Source of the DNA: an uncultured Pirellulaceae bacterium
GTDB lineage: Bacteria > Planctomycetota > Planctomycetia > Pirellulales > Pirellulaceae
Direction: 5' to 3'
NCBI GenBank assembly: GCA_938036435.1
Contig: CALHPU010000012.1
Coordinates: 1 to 51,792, forward strand
DNA: 51,792 nt
Position 1 is the stretch's first letter; each line of letters begins with the position of its first letter. The notes below the pieces were generated by a model. It was not told where the DNA came from. It did no database searches and was given only the letters and a program-made list of their open reading frames with translations. The position numbers were made by a program, and so were the translations under genes. This document shows, piece by piece, positions 8,913-22,300 of the stretch.

Positions 8913-9785
8913 ATGCAAGACCTGAACCCTCTGCGATTACTTCTAGGGGCGCCAGGTAACGTACTTTCAGCGTCCGGTATCGTGCTAACGGTTATTGGTT
9001 TGCTGCATCTACCGGTGTGGTTTTGGGACGGAGGAGGATGGGTCGGTCAGGTTTCGTGGCGGAAACCGATTCTCTTTGGTGTCTCTACCGGCGTGACTCT
9101 GATTTCCATCGGTTGGCTTGCATCCAAACTGCACCAAGGTTTTGCTGACCGCTGCGTGGCATGGGTTGTTTCGGTTTGTTTGGTTCTGGAAGTCGCTCTC
9201 ATCACGATTCAGCAATGGCGGGGCACGGCGTCACATTTCAACCAAACCACGGTTCTCAATGCGGCGATCGATCATGCGATGTTCGCGCTGATTTTGATTG
9301 CATTTGTTGGCATTGTCTATTTCACCGCGCGAAGTTTCTCAACGCTTCGGTTGCCGACTGACTATGGTTTGGCCGTTAGAGCTGGGATGTTGTTTCTGGT
9401 CGTGTCTTGTTGCATTGGTTTTGCCATTTCAGCCTACGGCTACAACCGGGTTGCTTCCGGTCTATCACCGGAGATTGTTGGCGATCGAGGAGTCACCAAA
9501 TTTCCTCATGGCATCGCAATCCATGCTTTACAGATTCTTCCTGCGGTTGTCTTCGGTGCTCGAATGTTGGCAATCGAAACAGCCAAACGAAAATTTCTGG
9601 TCTTGAGCCTGATCCTCTCCTTTGCTTTGCAAATCATCTTTGCCAGCTATCAGACAATCTCGGGGCTTGGCAGATATGAGATCACAACGGTTGCCGGCGT
9701 AGGATTAAGCCTTGTTTCGTTCGGTACTCCTGTGCTGGCCATTGTTTTTGTGATGATTTACCGACAGCCTTTTCGGCCAAATTAG
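8913..9785 (+). CDS. Multipass membrane protein, unknown function
   Basis: About 290 residues with seven or eight hydrophobic segments and short polar loops. Conserved-looking pieces are VSWRKPILFGVSTGVTL, QQWRGTASHFN, DHAMFALILI and KFPHGIAIHALQILPA, which carry His and Arg within or next to membrane helices. The ATG at 8913 is preceded by aagagga about ten bases upstream and begins next to the first hydrophobic region. An in-frame ATG at 8805 would add a basic, non-membrane N-terminus. I do not recognise the family; a membrane enzyme or small-molecule sensor is possible. It converges on the GH2 gene to its right with an 85-bp gap. Confidence 0.7.
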   Translation: MQDLNPLRLLLGAPGNVLSASGIVLTVIGLLHLPVWFWDGGGWVGQVSWRKPILFGVSTGVTLISIGWLASKLHQGFADRCVAWVVSVCLVLEVALITIQQWRGTASHFNQTTVLNAAIDHAMFALILIAFVGIVYFTARSFSTLRLPTDYGLAVRAGMLFLVVSCCIGFAISAYGYNRVASGLSPEIVGDRGVTKFPHGIAIHALQILPAVVFGARMLAIETAKRKFLVLSLILSFALQIIFASYQTISGLGRYEITTVAGVGLSLVSFGTPVLAIVFVMIYRQPFRPN

Positions 9786-9870
9786 ATTTAGGCAAAGTTT
9801 TGTCAATCTCATCGATCCCAATCCGACCTTCAAGTTCGTGAAGTCGCCAGCCGCAACATACTTGGCGGTT

Positions 9871-13173
<3,303 letters not shown>

Positions 13174-13197
13174 CTACGGGCACCGCACCGGAGGATG

Positions 13198-14703
13198 TTA
13201 TACAAGAATATCTTTTACGACACTTCCGTGAACGTTTGTTAGACGTCTTTCCAAGCCATTATGATAGAAGGTGAGCCGTTGGTGGTCCAATCCCATCAAA
13301 TGCAGCAGCGTGGCGTTGAAGTCGTAGACGGTCGTTTTATCTTTCGCCGCCTTGAATCCAAACTCGTCGCTTTCTCCGTAGCTGAACCCTCTCTTCACGC
13401 CTGCACCAGTCAGGAAACACGTGAACGCACCCGGATTGTGGTCGCGGCCGGTGCCGTTGGCTTGCAGGAATGGCATTCTGCCAAACTCAGTAGCCCAGAC
13501 TACCAGCGTGTCCTCCAGCATCCCGCGTTGCTTAAGATCAGCAATCAGTGCGGCGGTCGGTTGGTCCATGATCTCGGCCTGCATCGCATGGGTCTTCTTG
13601 ATGTCGGAATGCGAATCCCAGTTGGTGATTCCATTGCCGCCGGCGGGGTCGCTGCCGTTGAACAGTTGGACAACTCTCACGCCTTTTTCGAGCAGGCGAC
13701 GCGCCAAAATGCAGTTCCGCGCGTAGTGGCCGCGCAATTCGCTGCCTCCTTCGACACCATAGGCCTTGAGCGTGGCGGCAGTCTCTCCCGACAAATCCAT
13801 CACATCAGGAACTGACATCTGCATCTTTCCAGCCAGCTCGTAACTTGCGATGCGCCCTGCCAGATTAGCGTCCCCCGGGTACTGTTGCAGATGCCGCGCG
13901 TTAAGCCGCTGTAACAGGTCAACTGTTTTTCGGTCAAAGTCTTTGGTCAAAGAACCGGGCCGATGGAGATTATTTGGGGGATTTTTCGCGCTGAAGTCGG
14001 TGCCTTGAAAAGCGGCCGGTAGAAAACCATTTCCGAAATTGTTTTTGCCACTTCGGGCAAGGCCACGAGGATCGTTGATGGCAACGAAGGCCGGAAGTTC
14101 CTGATTCTCGGTGCCCAATGCATACGTGACCCAAGATCCAAACGACGGGAAACCCTCCATCGTAAACCCGGTGTTCATAAAGTTCTCACCTTGGGGATGA
14201 GCACTCGTGTCGGTCGTCATCGAGTGAATGAAGCAAAAATCGTCGACTTGGTTCGCGAGGTTCGGCAGCAAATCAGAGACCATCTTTCCTGTCTCACCAC
14301 GCGGCTTGAAATCCCAAAATGGTTTCGCGATGTTTCCGGAGGGCCCCTCGAACGTAACAGCCGGTAGGCCGGGCGGTTTCTTACCATGGAGTTTTGCAAG
14401 TTCTGGTTTGTAATCGAACGTATCGATGTGACTGACCGCTCCGGGCAGGTAAACCACTAATACGCGCTTGGCCTTGGAATCGAAATGACTGGGGCGTGGC
14501 AAGTAAGGTTGATTTGGGTCGATCACAGGACGCAGCGGAGTCTGGCCGCTAACGGTGTGCGATTTGTCATTTGCCAATAATCCGTCAGCGCTGAGCATGC
14601 TGGTCAGAGCCAGCCCGGCGGTCGAAAGTCCCGCCGTGCTCAGGAAGCCACGCCGGTTGAGGAGACTGCGTCCGTGCAACGATATTTTTTCTGAGTTATT
14701 CAT
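13198..14703 (-). CDS. DUF1501 domain protein, Tat-exported
   Basis: 501 residues. The N-terminus has a twin-arginine signal (NRRGFLSTAGLS at residues 16-27) and an alanine-rich hydrophobic stretch. The body is the planctomycete DUF1501 fold, related to sulfatase/alkaline phosphatase: KRVLVVYLPGAVSHIDTFDYKPE, then HSMTTDTSAHPQGENFMNTG, WDSHSDIKKTH and VVWATEFGRMPF, ending GRDHNPGAFTC. The His/Asp residues in these motifs could bind metal. Function is not established. DUF1501 genes usually follow a DUF1549/DUF1553 cytochrome, as here with a 56-bp gap, and the pair is thought to act together outside the cytoplasm (inference). Confidence 0.92.
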   Translation of the reverse strand: MNNSEKISLHGRSLLNRRGFLSTAGLSTAGLALTSMLSADGLLANDKSHTVSGQTPLRPVIDPNQPYLPRPSHFDSKAKRVLVVYLPGAVSHIDTFDYKPELAKLHGKKPPGLPAVTFEGPSGNIAKPFWDFKPRGETGKMVSDLLPNLANQVDDFCFIHSMTTDTSAHPQGENFMNTGFTMEGFPSFGSWVTYALGTENQELPAFVAINDPRGLARSGKNNFGNGFLPAAFQGTDFSAKNPPNNLHRPGSLTKDFDRKTVDLLQRLNARHLQQYPGDANLAGRIASYELAGKMQMSVPDVMDLSGETAATLKAYGVEGGSELRGHYARNCILARRLLEKGVRVVQLFNGSDPAGGNGITNWDSHSDIKKTHAMQAEIMDQPTAALIADLKQRGMLEDTLVVWATEFGRMPFLQANGTGRDHNPGAFTCFLTGAGVKRGFSYGESDEFGFKAAKDKTTVYDFNATLLHLMGLDHQRLTFYHNGLERRLTNVHGSVVKDILV

Positions 14704-14759
14704 TGGTATATCTTCATCACGTAGTTGTTTCTTGCAAGAAAGTCTTCAACATCATGGTT

Positions 14760-17519
14760 CTAGGGCACAAAGGCAAACTCATTTGAGTTAACCAATGCCC
14801 GGCACACCAATGACAAGTCTTTCTCTTTCACCATTGCCAAACAATCCTCACGCTCTTGTTTCTCCGGCGGACGCCCCAGCAGCAATTCAAAACAACGATC
14901 GACGGCCAGCGCTTTGTCACCCTCGGTATCCTTGAGTGCGCGTTGGGCGATGCGTTGGGACTGATTCACCACAAAATCACTGTTCATTAAGTTGAGCGCT
15001 TGTAGTGGCGTCGTCGAAACGGGCCGTTTGGCTTTCACCTGTCCGCAATCCGGAAAATCGAACGCCGTAAAAATGCCGTCGTCGACTCGGCGGAAACGTT
15101 CTTGATAAAGCATCCGACGCCACGTGTCCGAACTGTGATTATCGACGACCTCCCACTGAGCGTAGCGTTTCTTGACGTTGTGAATTCGGTAGCCTTTTCC
15201 ACCAATCGTATCGTCAAGACAATCCGAAGCTTGCAAAATCGAATCGCGAATTACTTCGGCATCAACTCGTTTTGGCGGATATCGCCAAAGTAAGGCTGCG
15301 TCACCATCAACGGCCAACGCTTTTTCCTGCGGGTGACTGGATTGTTGGAACGCCTTGGACATCACCATGCTGCGAATCAGGTGCTTCATCGACCAGTTCG
15401 CGCTTTGCGATGAAGTCGAGGGCTCCATTAACTCAGCCGCCAGCCAGTCCAGCAATTCGGGATGCGTCGGCGGAGCTCCGGCTTTACCGAAATCCGAAGT
15501 CGTTGTGACAATTCCCTTTCCGAAAACGTGATGCCAAATTCGGTTTACCGCTACTCTTGCCGTCAGTGGATTCTGCTTGTCGATCAACCAGTTCGCAAAC
15601 GCGACTCGACGCTCATCACCTGAGGCAGTTGCGTCTAGGCCAAGATCTCCTGAAAGTTCTTCCAAACCCGCGGCAAAGACTTCGTCCCGAGGATTCTCCG
15701 GACTGCCTCGCCCCAATACAAACGATTTGGCTGGTTCAACAAACCGGCCTACAAAACCAATCTTTGGTCCTTCGTCGTAAAGTTGCGTAATCAGCGTCTG
15801 AACCTTGGCCATGACCTTTGCACGACCTTTGTTTTTCTTATTTAGATTGTTGTACTGTGGGGTGGCGGCGACCTGCTGCCACTTGCCGTCGGAGTCTTTG
15901 ACTTCTAATTTGTAGTTGGCAACGTGGCCGGTGTTTAGTTTCTCCAAGTATTCGGTGTCAAAGAAATCCTCGCGGTTGGAGCTGATCGTCATCCGATTGA
16001 TTTCACGCGGTTGAGTGAAGGTCAACACGACCCAAGGCTTCCGATCTTCGCCCTCTTGAGTCTTGGCCGCAAAACTTTCGGTACCAAAGTTTCCGTCGTT
16101 TACCCGCGAGACGCCTTTGTTTTTGTTGTAGATCATCTCCTCATCGGTATCCAAAGTGGTGCCCGATGAAGCCAAGGCGAAGTTTACTTCGGGATTCTGA
16201 GGGCCGAAAAGTTCAAGCTCGTCCACGAAGCAGCTTTTCTGTAGAAACTGAATCCGCACTTCTTTAGTCGTCACCGGTGCAAAATAGACATCTCGGTACG
16301 CAGACCAATGTTCCTCCCACGGTCCGTATTCGGCGAGCTGCTCACGCAATTTGGCAATCTCGGCTCGGATCTCTGCACCACGTACTTCTTGCGGATGATC
16401 GTCGGCCAATTCCGGGAAGCGACTGCCGTACTCGATGTCTTCGAAAACGGCTGTCATCGCGTAATAATCTTTGATCGAAATTGGATCGAATTTGTGATTG
16501 TGGCACCGCGCACATCCGATCGTCATCCCCATCGCGGACGCCCCCACAGTTTGCAACACCTCGTCCAAGCGATCAGCTCGTGCTTGACGCCGCGCCGTCG
16601 GTTCCTGCCCCACAGTGGCGATTGGGACATGCGGACCTGCAACCATATATCCGGTGGCTTCTCCTTGGCCGATCGTATCGCCGGCAAGTTGCTCGAATAG
16701 AAATCTGTCGTAGGGTTTGTCGTTGTTGAACGCGCGCGTTACATAGTCGCGATAGATCCAAGCATTTTTGCGATACATGTTGCTTTCAGATCCATTGGTC
16801 TCAGCCCAGCGAATGACGTCTAACCAATGCTGCGCCCAACGCTCACCAAAATGCGGTGATTCCAAAAGGCGTTCGACCAAGGAAGCGTAAGCGCCGGCGC
16901 CGTCTTCCTCTGACGCGGCAACAAAGTCTTGAACCTCTTCAGGTGATGGCGCCAATCCCGTGAGAACGATAGACGCGCGTCGAATCAACGCACGAGGTTT
17001 GGCTCTTTTCGAAAAGGCAAGTCCTCTCTCTGACAGTTTGTTTAGCAGGAACGCATCGATTGGGGAATCGTTGGACTTCGTCTCAGGAGCCGCTGGACGC
17101 GTCACTGGCTGAAATGACCAGTGGTCAGATTTCTCCCGGGCGACCTCTTCCATCTGCCCCGGCCAATTTGCTCCAGCCGCAATCCATTTTTCGAGAAGAG
17201 CGATTTCTTCTTGGGCAATTTTGTCCTCGTCCGGTGGCATCGCCATTTCTTCATCGACGTGGTTGACCACATCCATCAAGTAGCTTTTCTTCGGCTTGCC
17301 CGGAACAATCGTTGCCAAACCTGAATCTCCACCGCGCAGCATGTTGACGCGAGAATCCAGTCGCAGGCCAGCCTCTTGTTCGTCTTCGCCATGGCAATGC
17401 AGACAGCTCGATTCAAAGATTGGTGCGATATCGGTTGCGAAATCAATCTCTTGTGCAACCGCTGCACTAGTCATCGATGTGACGCAGATCAACGTTGCCA
17501 CTAAATGCATTTGTTTCAT
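14760..17519 (-). CDS. Planctomycete cytochrome c protein with DUF1549, discoidin-like and DUF1553 domains
   Basis: About 919 residues from the ATG at 17519, which begins a good signal peptide (MKQMHLVATLICVTS...AVAQ); the frame extends 20 residues further to 17579. Domains: PSCyt1 cytochrome with heme motif CLHCH at residues 39-43; DUF1549 (SPIDAFLLNKLSERG, then RRASIVLTGLAPSPEEV and FGERWAQHWLDVIRWAET); a ~150-residue insert that looks like an F5/8 (discoidin) carbohydrate-binding fold (VDELELFGPQNPEVNFALAS, PREINRMTISSNRE); then DUF1553/PSD1 (ARVAVNRIWHHVFGKGIV, PLQALNLMNSDFV). A further CxxCH (GCARCHNHKFDPI) sits in DUF1549. A periplasmic redox or surface protein working with DUF1501 is inferred; function unknown. 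Confidence 0.92.
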   Translation of the reverse strand: MKQMHLVATLICVTSMTSAAVAQEIDFATDIAPIFESSCLHCHGEDEQEAGLRLDSRVNMLRGGDSGLATIVPGKPKKSYLMDVVNHVDEEMAMPPDEDKIAQEEIALLEKWIAAGANWPGQMEEVAREKSDHWSFQPVTRPAAPETKSNDSPIDAFLLNKLSERGLAFSKRAKPRALIRRASIVLTGLAPSPEEVQDFVAASEEDGAGAYASLVERLLESPHFGERWAQHWLDVIRWAETNGSESNMYRKNAWIYRDYVTRAFNNDKPYDRFLFEQLAGDTIGQGEATGYMVAGPHVPIATVGQEPTARRQARADRLDEVLQTVGASAMGMTIGCARCHNHKFDPISIKDYYAMTAVFEDIEYGSRFPELADDHPQEVRGAEIRAEIAKLREQLAEYGPWEEHWSAYRDVYFAPVTTKEVRIQFLQKSCFVDELELFGPQNPEVNFALASSGTTLDTDEEMIYNKNKGVSRVNDGNFGTESFAAKTQEGEDRKPWVVLTFTQPREINRMTISSNREDFFDTEYLEKLNTGHVANYKLEVKDSDGKWQQVAATPQYNNLNKKNKGRAKVMAKVQTLITQLYDEGPKIGFVGRFVEPAKSFVLGRGSPENPRDEVFAAGLEELSGDLGLDATASGDERRVAFANWLIDKQNPLTARVAVNRIWHHVFGKGIVTTTSDFGKAGAPPTHPELLDWLAAELMEPSTSSQSANWSMKHLIRSMVMSKAFQQSSHPQEKALAVDGDAALLWRYPPKRVDAEVIRDSILQASDCLDDTIGGKGYRIHNVKKRYAQWEVVDNHSSDTWRRMLYQERFRRVDDGIFTAFDFPDCGQVKAKRPVSTTPLQALNLMNSDFVVNQSQRIAQRALKDTEGDKALAVDRCFELLLGRPPEKQEREDCLAMVKEKDLSLVCRALVNSNEFAFVP

Positions 17520-17668
17520 GCGCAAAGCCAACGCTGAGGCTGTCTTGGATTTTGAAAGCTTTATCAACATACTCATCACATCCAGTCGCTGTATCTATGT
17601 GTTCTACACAAACAGTAAGTCGGAATGAAAACATTAGGTTCGCCTGCTGGCCATTCGGATACCGTCCA

Positions 17669-19300
17669 TCATCTCGCACTAACGGCCACATCAGGCACGG
17701 CGCTCTTCCATCCCGCGTTGAACTGAACTAGCAAACGGTCTACTAGTTCCGGGAACTCTTTCGCAATATTCGTTGTCTCTTCGGGATCTGTCTCATGATC
17801 AAACAGCTCAACAAAGATCGGCTCAGCGTTTTGATCTCGATGATCACGCCAGACGACCAATCGATGCTGTTGGGTACGCATCGTGTATCCCATCAAGTGC
17901 TTCTCAAACAGATCCCGATTCCATTTGTCTCCCTGCTGCTTCTTTATCCGCGACTCAACGTCTTCGATTAACGGACCGAACCACGTCTCCCTCATGCCTT
18001 GCGAAAGTGGGTTAGCGGCCCATTCTCTCAATGCGGGGTTAGGATACTGGCTGAACGCAGCAGATTTCCATGGAGTTTTGGGATCATCCATCAGCGGCAC
18101 AAAACTGCGTCCCTCAACGTGGTCAGGAATTTCTACGCCGGCCAATTCGCAAAGTGTTGGATAGATATCCACCAGCTCGACCAGCGCATCCGTTTTAGCT
18201 CCGCGCGCCTTCATGTTGGGTGTCCAGATCATCATGGGAACGCGCGTGGCAATTTCATAATTGGTTGCTTTACCCCAGACACCCATGTCGCCGAGGTGCC
18301 AGCCGTGGTCTCCCCAAACGATAATGATCGTGTTGTCACGCACGCCAGCCTTTTCAAGTTCGTCAATCATCAAACCAATCTGAGCATCGACGTAACTGAC
18401 GCATGCCAAGTAAGCGTGTTTAAGTGTTCGGCTTAGGTCGTCGCCAAGTGGTCCTGTTTTCGGAATTCCAGCTCTGGTTCGCAATTCAAACGAGGCATGC
18501 AAACCCATTGCCGCTCCGTTAGTTGGCGCTTCCGACTCAGTTGCCATCGGAATCTTGTCGCGGTCGTACATGTCCCAGTACTTTTTGGGACAAGTCCAAT
18601 TCAAGTGCGGCTTTTTGAATCCAAGAGCAAGAAAGAACGGCTTGTCCTTGTTCTTAACCATCTCCTTCATCGTCTCGATAGCACGTAGCGTTTCGTACCC
18701 ATCGCTGTAAGCATGGTCTGGAACGTCGGCGCTTTCATAAGCCGGTCCACTGGAGAGCCCGCGTTTGGCCGCCTCTCCATACTTTGCGAGCATCAGTTTG
18801 AAATTGTCGTTTTTGATTTTGTTGTTTTCAGCAAGGGCGAAAGCTCCCTTAGGACGCTTGATACCTTTGAGCCACTTGACCGGATTTCGACTCCATGAGT
18901 TCTCTTCGTCGTTATCTCCATTGTGAAAGATTTTGCCGCAGTAAGCCGTTTCGTATCCGTTGGCTATAAAGTGTTGAGGCAAAGTAAGGATGTTTGGCTG
19001 CAACTCACGCAAGGCAACGTAGTTGTGAAACAAACCAGTCGTCTCTGGTCGTGCTCCGGTCATTAAACTCGCCCGCGATGGCCGGCATATCGCTTCTTGG
19101 CAATAGGCGCGATTGAACAACAAGCCACCTTTGGCCAAAGCATCAAGATTGGGAGAAACCGCGATTGGAGAACCGTAGCAGCCAAGTTCCGGCCGCAGAT
19201 CATCTATCGCAATGAACAGAACATTGGGTCGCTCCGCGTACACGACGCCGCCCAACAATACCGTTAAGCAAAATGCAAAAATTGAAAGGTAACGTTTCAT
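17669..19300 (-). CDS. Secreted sulfatase, iduronate-2-sulfatase-like (S1)
   Basis: 543 residues with a signal peptide (MKRYLSIFAFCLTVLLGGVVYA). The active-site formylglycine motif is Cys72 in CRPSRASLMTG. The metal-site sequence AIDDLRPELGCYG, the GARPETTGLFHNYV segment and KIFHNG are characteristic of iduronate-2-sulfatase-type enzymes, recalled as SulfAtlas S1_7. It would hydrolyse sulfate esters on an oligosaccharide; the exact position cannot be read from sequence. An S1_7 member is part of the described Zobellia carrageenan system (recalled), which fits the neighbours. The gene lies 58 bp after the sulfatase-GH16 gene and 89-149 bp before the cytochrome gene. Confidence 0.92.
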   Translation of the reverse strand: MKRYLSIFAFCLTVLLGGVVYAERPNVLFIAIDDLRPELGCYGSPIAVSPNLDALAKGGLLFNRAYCQEAICRPSRASLMTGARPETTGLFHNYVALRELQPNILTLPQHFIANGYETAYCGKIFHNGDNDEENSWSRNPVKWLKGIKRPKGAFALAENNKIKNDNFKLMLAKYGEAAKRGLSSGPAYESADVPDHAYSDGYETLRAIETMKEMVKNKDKPFFLALGFKKPHLNWTCPKKYWDMYDRDKIPMATESEAPTNGAAMGLHASFELRTRAGIPKTGPLGDDLSRTLKHAYLACVSYVDAQIGLMIDELEKAGVRDNTIIIVWGDHGWHLGDMGVWGKATNYEIATRVPMMIWTPNMKARGAKTDALVELVDIYPTLCELAGVEIPDHVEGRSFVPLMDDPKTPWKSAAFSQYPNPALREWAANPLSQGMRETWFGPLIEDVESRIKKQQGDKWNRDLFEKHLMGYTMRTQQHRLVVWRDHRDQNAEPIFVELFDHETDPEETTNIAKEFPELVDRLLVQFNAGWKSAVPDVAVSAR

Positions 19301-19358
19301 GTTTTTGTTGTTCGGGAGAATTTGCTAGAGACTTTCGTAACCGCTTTTACGCAAACGA

Positions 19359-22300
19359 TCACTGGCGTTGCCAAACCCGCACATAGTCTACCAACATCGT
19401 CGTTGGAAAGCCTTCTTGGGTGGCAGATTCGGGCACAGGAAAAATCGTTTGCCCCTCCCAACCGATATGAGGATGCCGCAGTTCCAGCGTTAAAGCCAAA
19501 TTCATTGGCAAGTGCCAATATTTGTTAGGCTTGCTTCCCACCTCATCACCGTCGATATACCAAGTGATTTTCTCGGGAGTCACATCGCACCCGTAAATGT
19601 GGAAGTCATCACGCGGATCCCACGGGGCGATCCATTCGGTTTTGCATAACTCAGGATGGGACGGCGGTCGAACCCAATTCAGCTTTCCGTTCTCATCTGC
19701 AAGCCGCAAATGCAAGTTCATATCAATATGGTGAACCGAATTACGCTCTTTGGTTTCGTGATTGAGTTCGTTCATCTGAAGCTCTACAAAATCGATCTCG
19801 CAATAACGCACCTCGCCGTCGTACTTCCGGCCGTTGCTGAACGCCCAGAAAGCAGGACACGCCCCCGGGAACAATGAACAGCCCTTGATGCGAGCCTCGT
19901 AGTAACCGTAGGTCATTTGTTGATGAGATCGCAGAATTCCCGATCGATAGAACAGTTTTTGATTGCTTCTCACATGCGGTTGATAGTCCAACTTTAAGTG
20001 CAGGTTGCCGTCTTTGAGCGCTGAATTGCCCTCGTCCCAAGTCATCGCGCCATAGCTTTTGGGATTGCTGTTCCATTTTGACGTATCCACTTCCGTCCCA
20101 TTGAACTCGTCGGAGAAATCTTCTAGGAGCTTCCAGTTTCCAGATTGGCCGGTAGGAGAGACATCCGTGTTGTGTTCAGGTCGTTCTGCGGAAGGCAATC
20201 GCTTGACTTGCAAGTTATCGATCGTCATTGACGGCATTCGGGCCACCCCCTCACGCTTTACTTGCGACCAAGCCAGAGCAATAAAATTACCCGGTTTGCC
20301 CGCTTCGCTGATGCCGAAGTTCAGGCTGAAGCGGCCATCGGCGGTGATCTCGTTATCTAAGAGGACGCCATCAATCATCCCGCCATGCCCCTTCATGGTC
20401 GGTGCACTGGGTGCCAATTGAGGAAGCATCGCTTGATGGGTGACCTGGAAATCGAGATAGCCCTTGTCAGCTTTAGCACCCTCGTAGATGTGCAAGTACA
20501 AACCCGTGTTTGATCCTTCAGATCGAAAGTCTGACACGTCAAAAGAGATGTTGTACTGACCAATCTTTGCAGAGGAAGTATCAACGAAAGTTACGTAAGA
20601 CCGGTTGCGAGATTTGTCCATTACTGGAATATGAGATCCAATCGCAAATTTCCCGCCAGTGATCGATCCCTTCGTTTTGGTGTCTGACAAATACTGTCCC
20701 GTACCACCGAACTGGCCAAACTTAACGCTCGGGACGTCGGTGGCTGCTGATCCGGCGCCGAACGAAATCGAGGAAATATTATTGTCGTTAGGGCCTTTCG
20801 CGATGACGTAAACAGGTGCCGTTTCAAAATCTTCTTGATACAGAACTTCACCTTGGGGCGTTGCGTCACTACTGAACTTCTTTGTTGCTTTCACCAACCG
20901 CGTTGCCGCCGCCGTTGTCGAAGCAGTCCAAGCATTGCCAAACGTTTTCTTAAAGTTGGGCATCCTAAACTCAGACCAACCGTCGCTAACCTTTTGCGAA
21001 TCGAACCACAAAGGCCGCTTATGCGAGTGCGTCCATCGTTCGGCTTGGACAATCATCGACTTGAGTATCTCAGGATGCTCCGCACCAACGTCGCTCGTTT
21101 CGGAAATATCCGTCTCAACATCGAATAGTTGCCAACCAGAACGCTCGGTCCGTCGCACTTTCCATTGATTGTGCCGCACGCCGATTTCGTTGTCCCCGTT
21201 TCGGTGCCGCAGCGCGAAGATCGGCATGTTCGGACGAAAAGGCTTGCTGGCGATGAGGTCATCCCAGATGTCTCTCCCGTCCAACTGTTTGCCCGTTGGA
21301 ATCTTGGCGTCGGCTAATCTTGCAAAGGTAGGATAAAAGTCCAGTGCTGATATTGGGTGGGAACATGTCTCGCCGGGATCGACATGATCAGGCCAGTGGA
21401 AGAACATCGGCACACGAAAACCGCCCTCGGAGATGTCGCCTTTGGAACCCCGCAGCGGTGCGTTGTTGCCACCTTGGTCCAATCTCCCGCCGTTATCACT
21501 GAAGAAAACAATCAATGTATTTTCAAACTGACCGGTCGCCTTGAGTTCTTGGACAATTGTTCCAACGCCACGGTCAACCGCCGCAACCATTGCCGCGTAC
21601 GTGCGGCGCTTGGTATCTGGTATTGCCCTGAGCGCTTCGTAGTCCTCTTTCTTTGCTTGCAGCGGCGTGTGAGGTGCATTGTAAGACATAAACAAAAAAA
21701 ACGGTTTTTCGGTCTCAGACGCATCACGTACAAACCGAGCGCCCTCACTTGAAAGCGCGTCGGTCAAGTATTCATCTTCGGTGACCTCGGCTCCGTTGTG
21801 CTCCAGTGGCCCAACGTAACTCCAAAAGTTTCCTTTTCCATTGCGTGTTTGCCGTTTGTATTTGGCGCGATATTGCTCAGGAAAATACTCGTGCCCGCCG
21901 CCAAGAAAGCCGTAGAAATCTTCGAAGCCGCGCTTGTTTGGGTGATATTCTGGTGTCTTGCCAAGATGCCACTTCCCAACGAGCCCCGTTCGATAGCCAG
22001 CATCTTGGAGGACTTTGCTGATAAACGTCTCGCTGGTTGGGACGCCCTCGTTAGCACCGATGTCCTCGCCACTCTCAGGAAGATTAAACTGCGATCCCAA
22101 ACAATGCGGATAACGTCCCGTCATTAAACCTGCTCGACTTGGGCCGCAAAATGGATGCGGCACGTAGGCCGAGGAAAACACCGTTCCTGCTTTGGCTAAA
22201 TTGTCCAATGAGGGCGTTGGAATGTCGGGCGATCCATTGAAGCCAACGTCAGCATAGCCCAGATCATCACAGAGAATCATGAGGATGTTGGGACGCCCCG

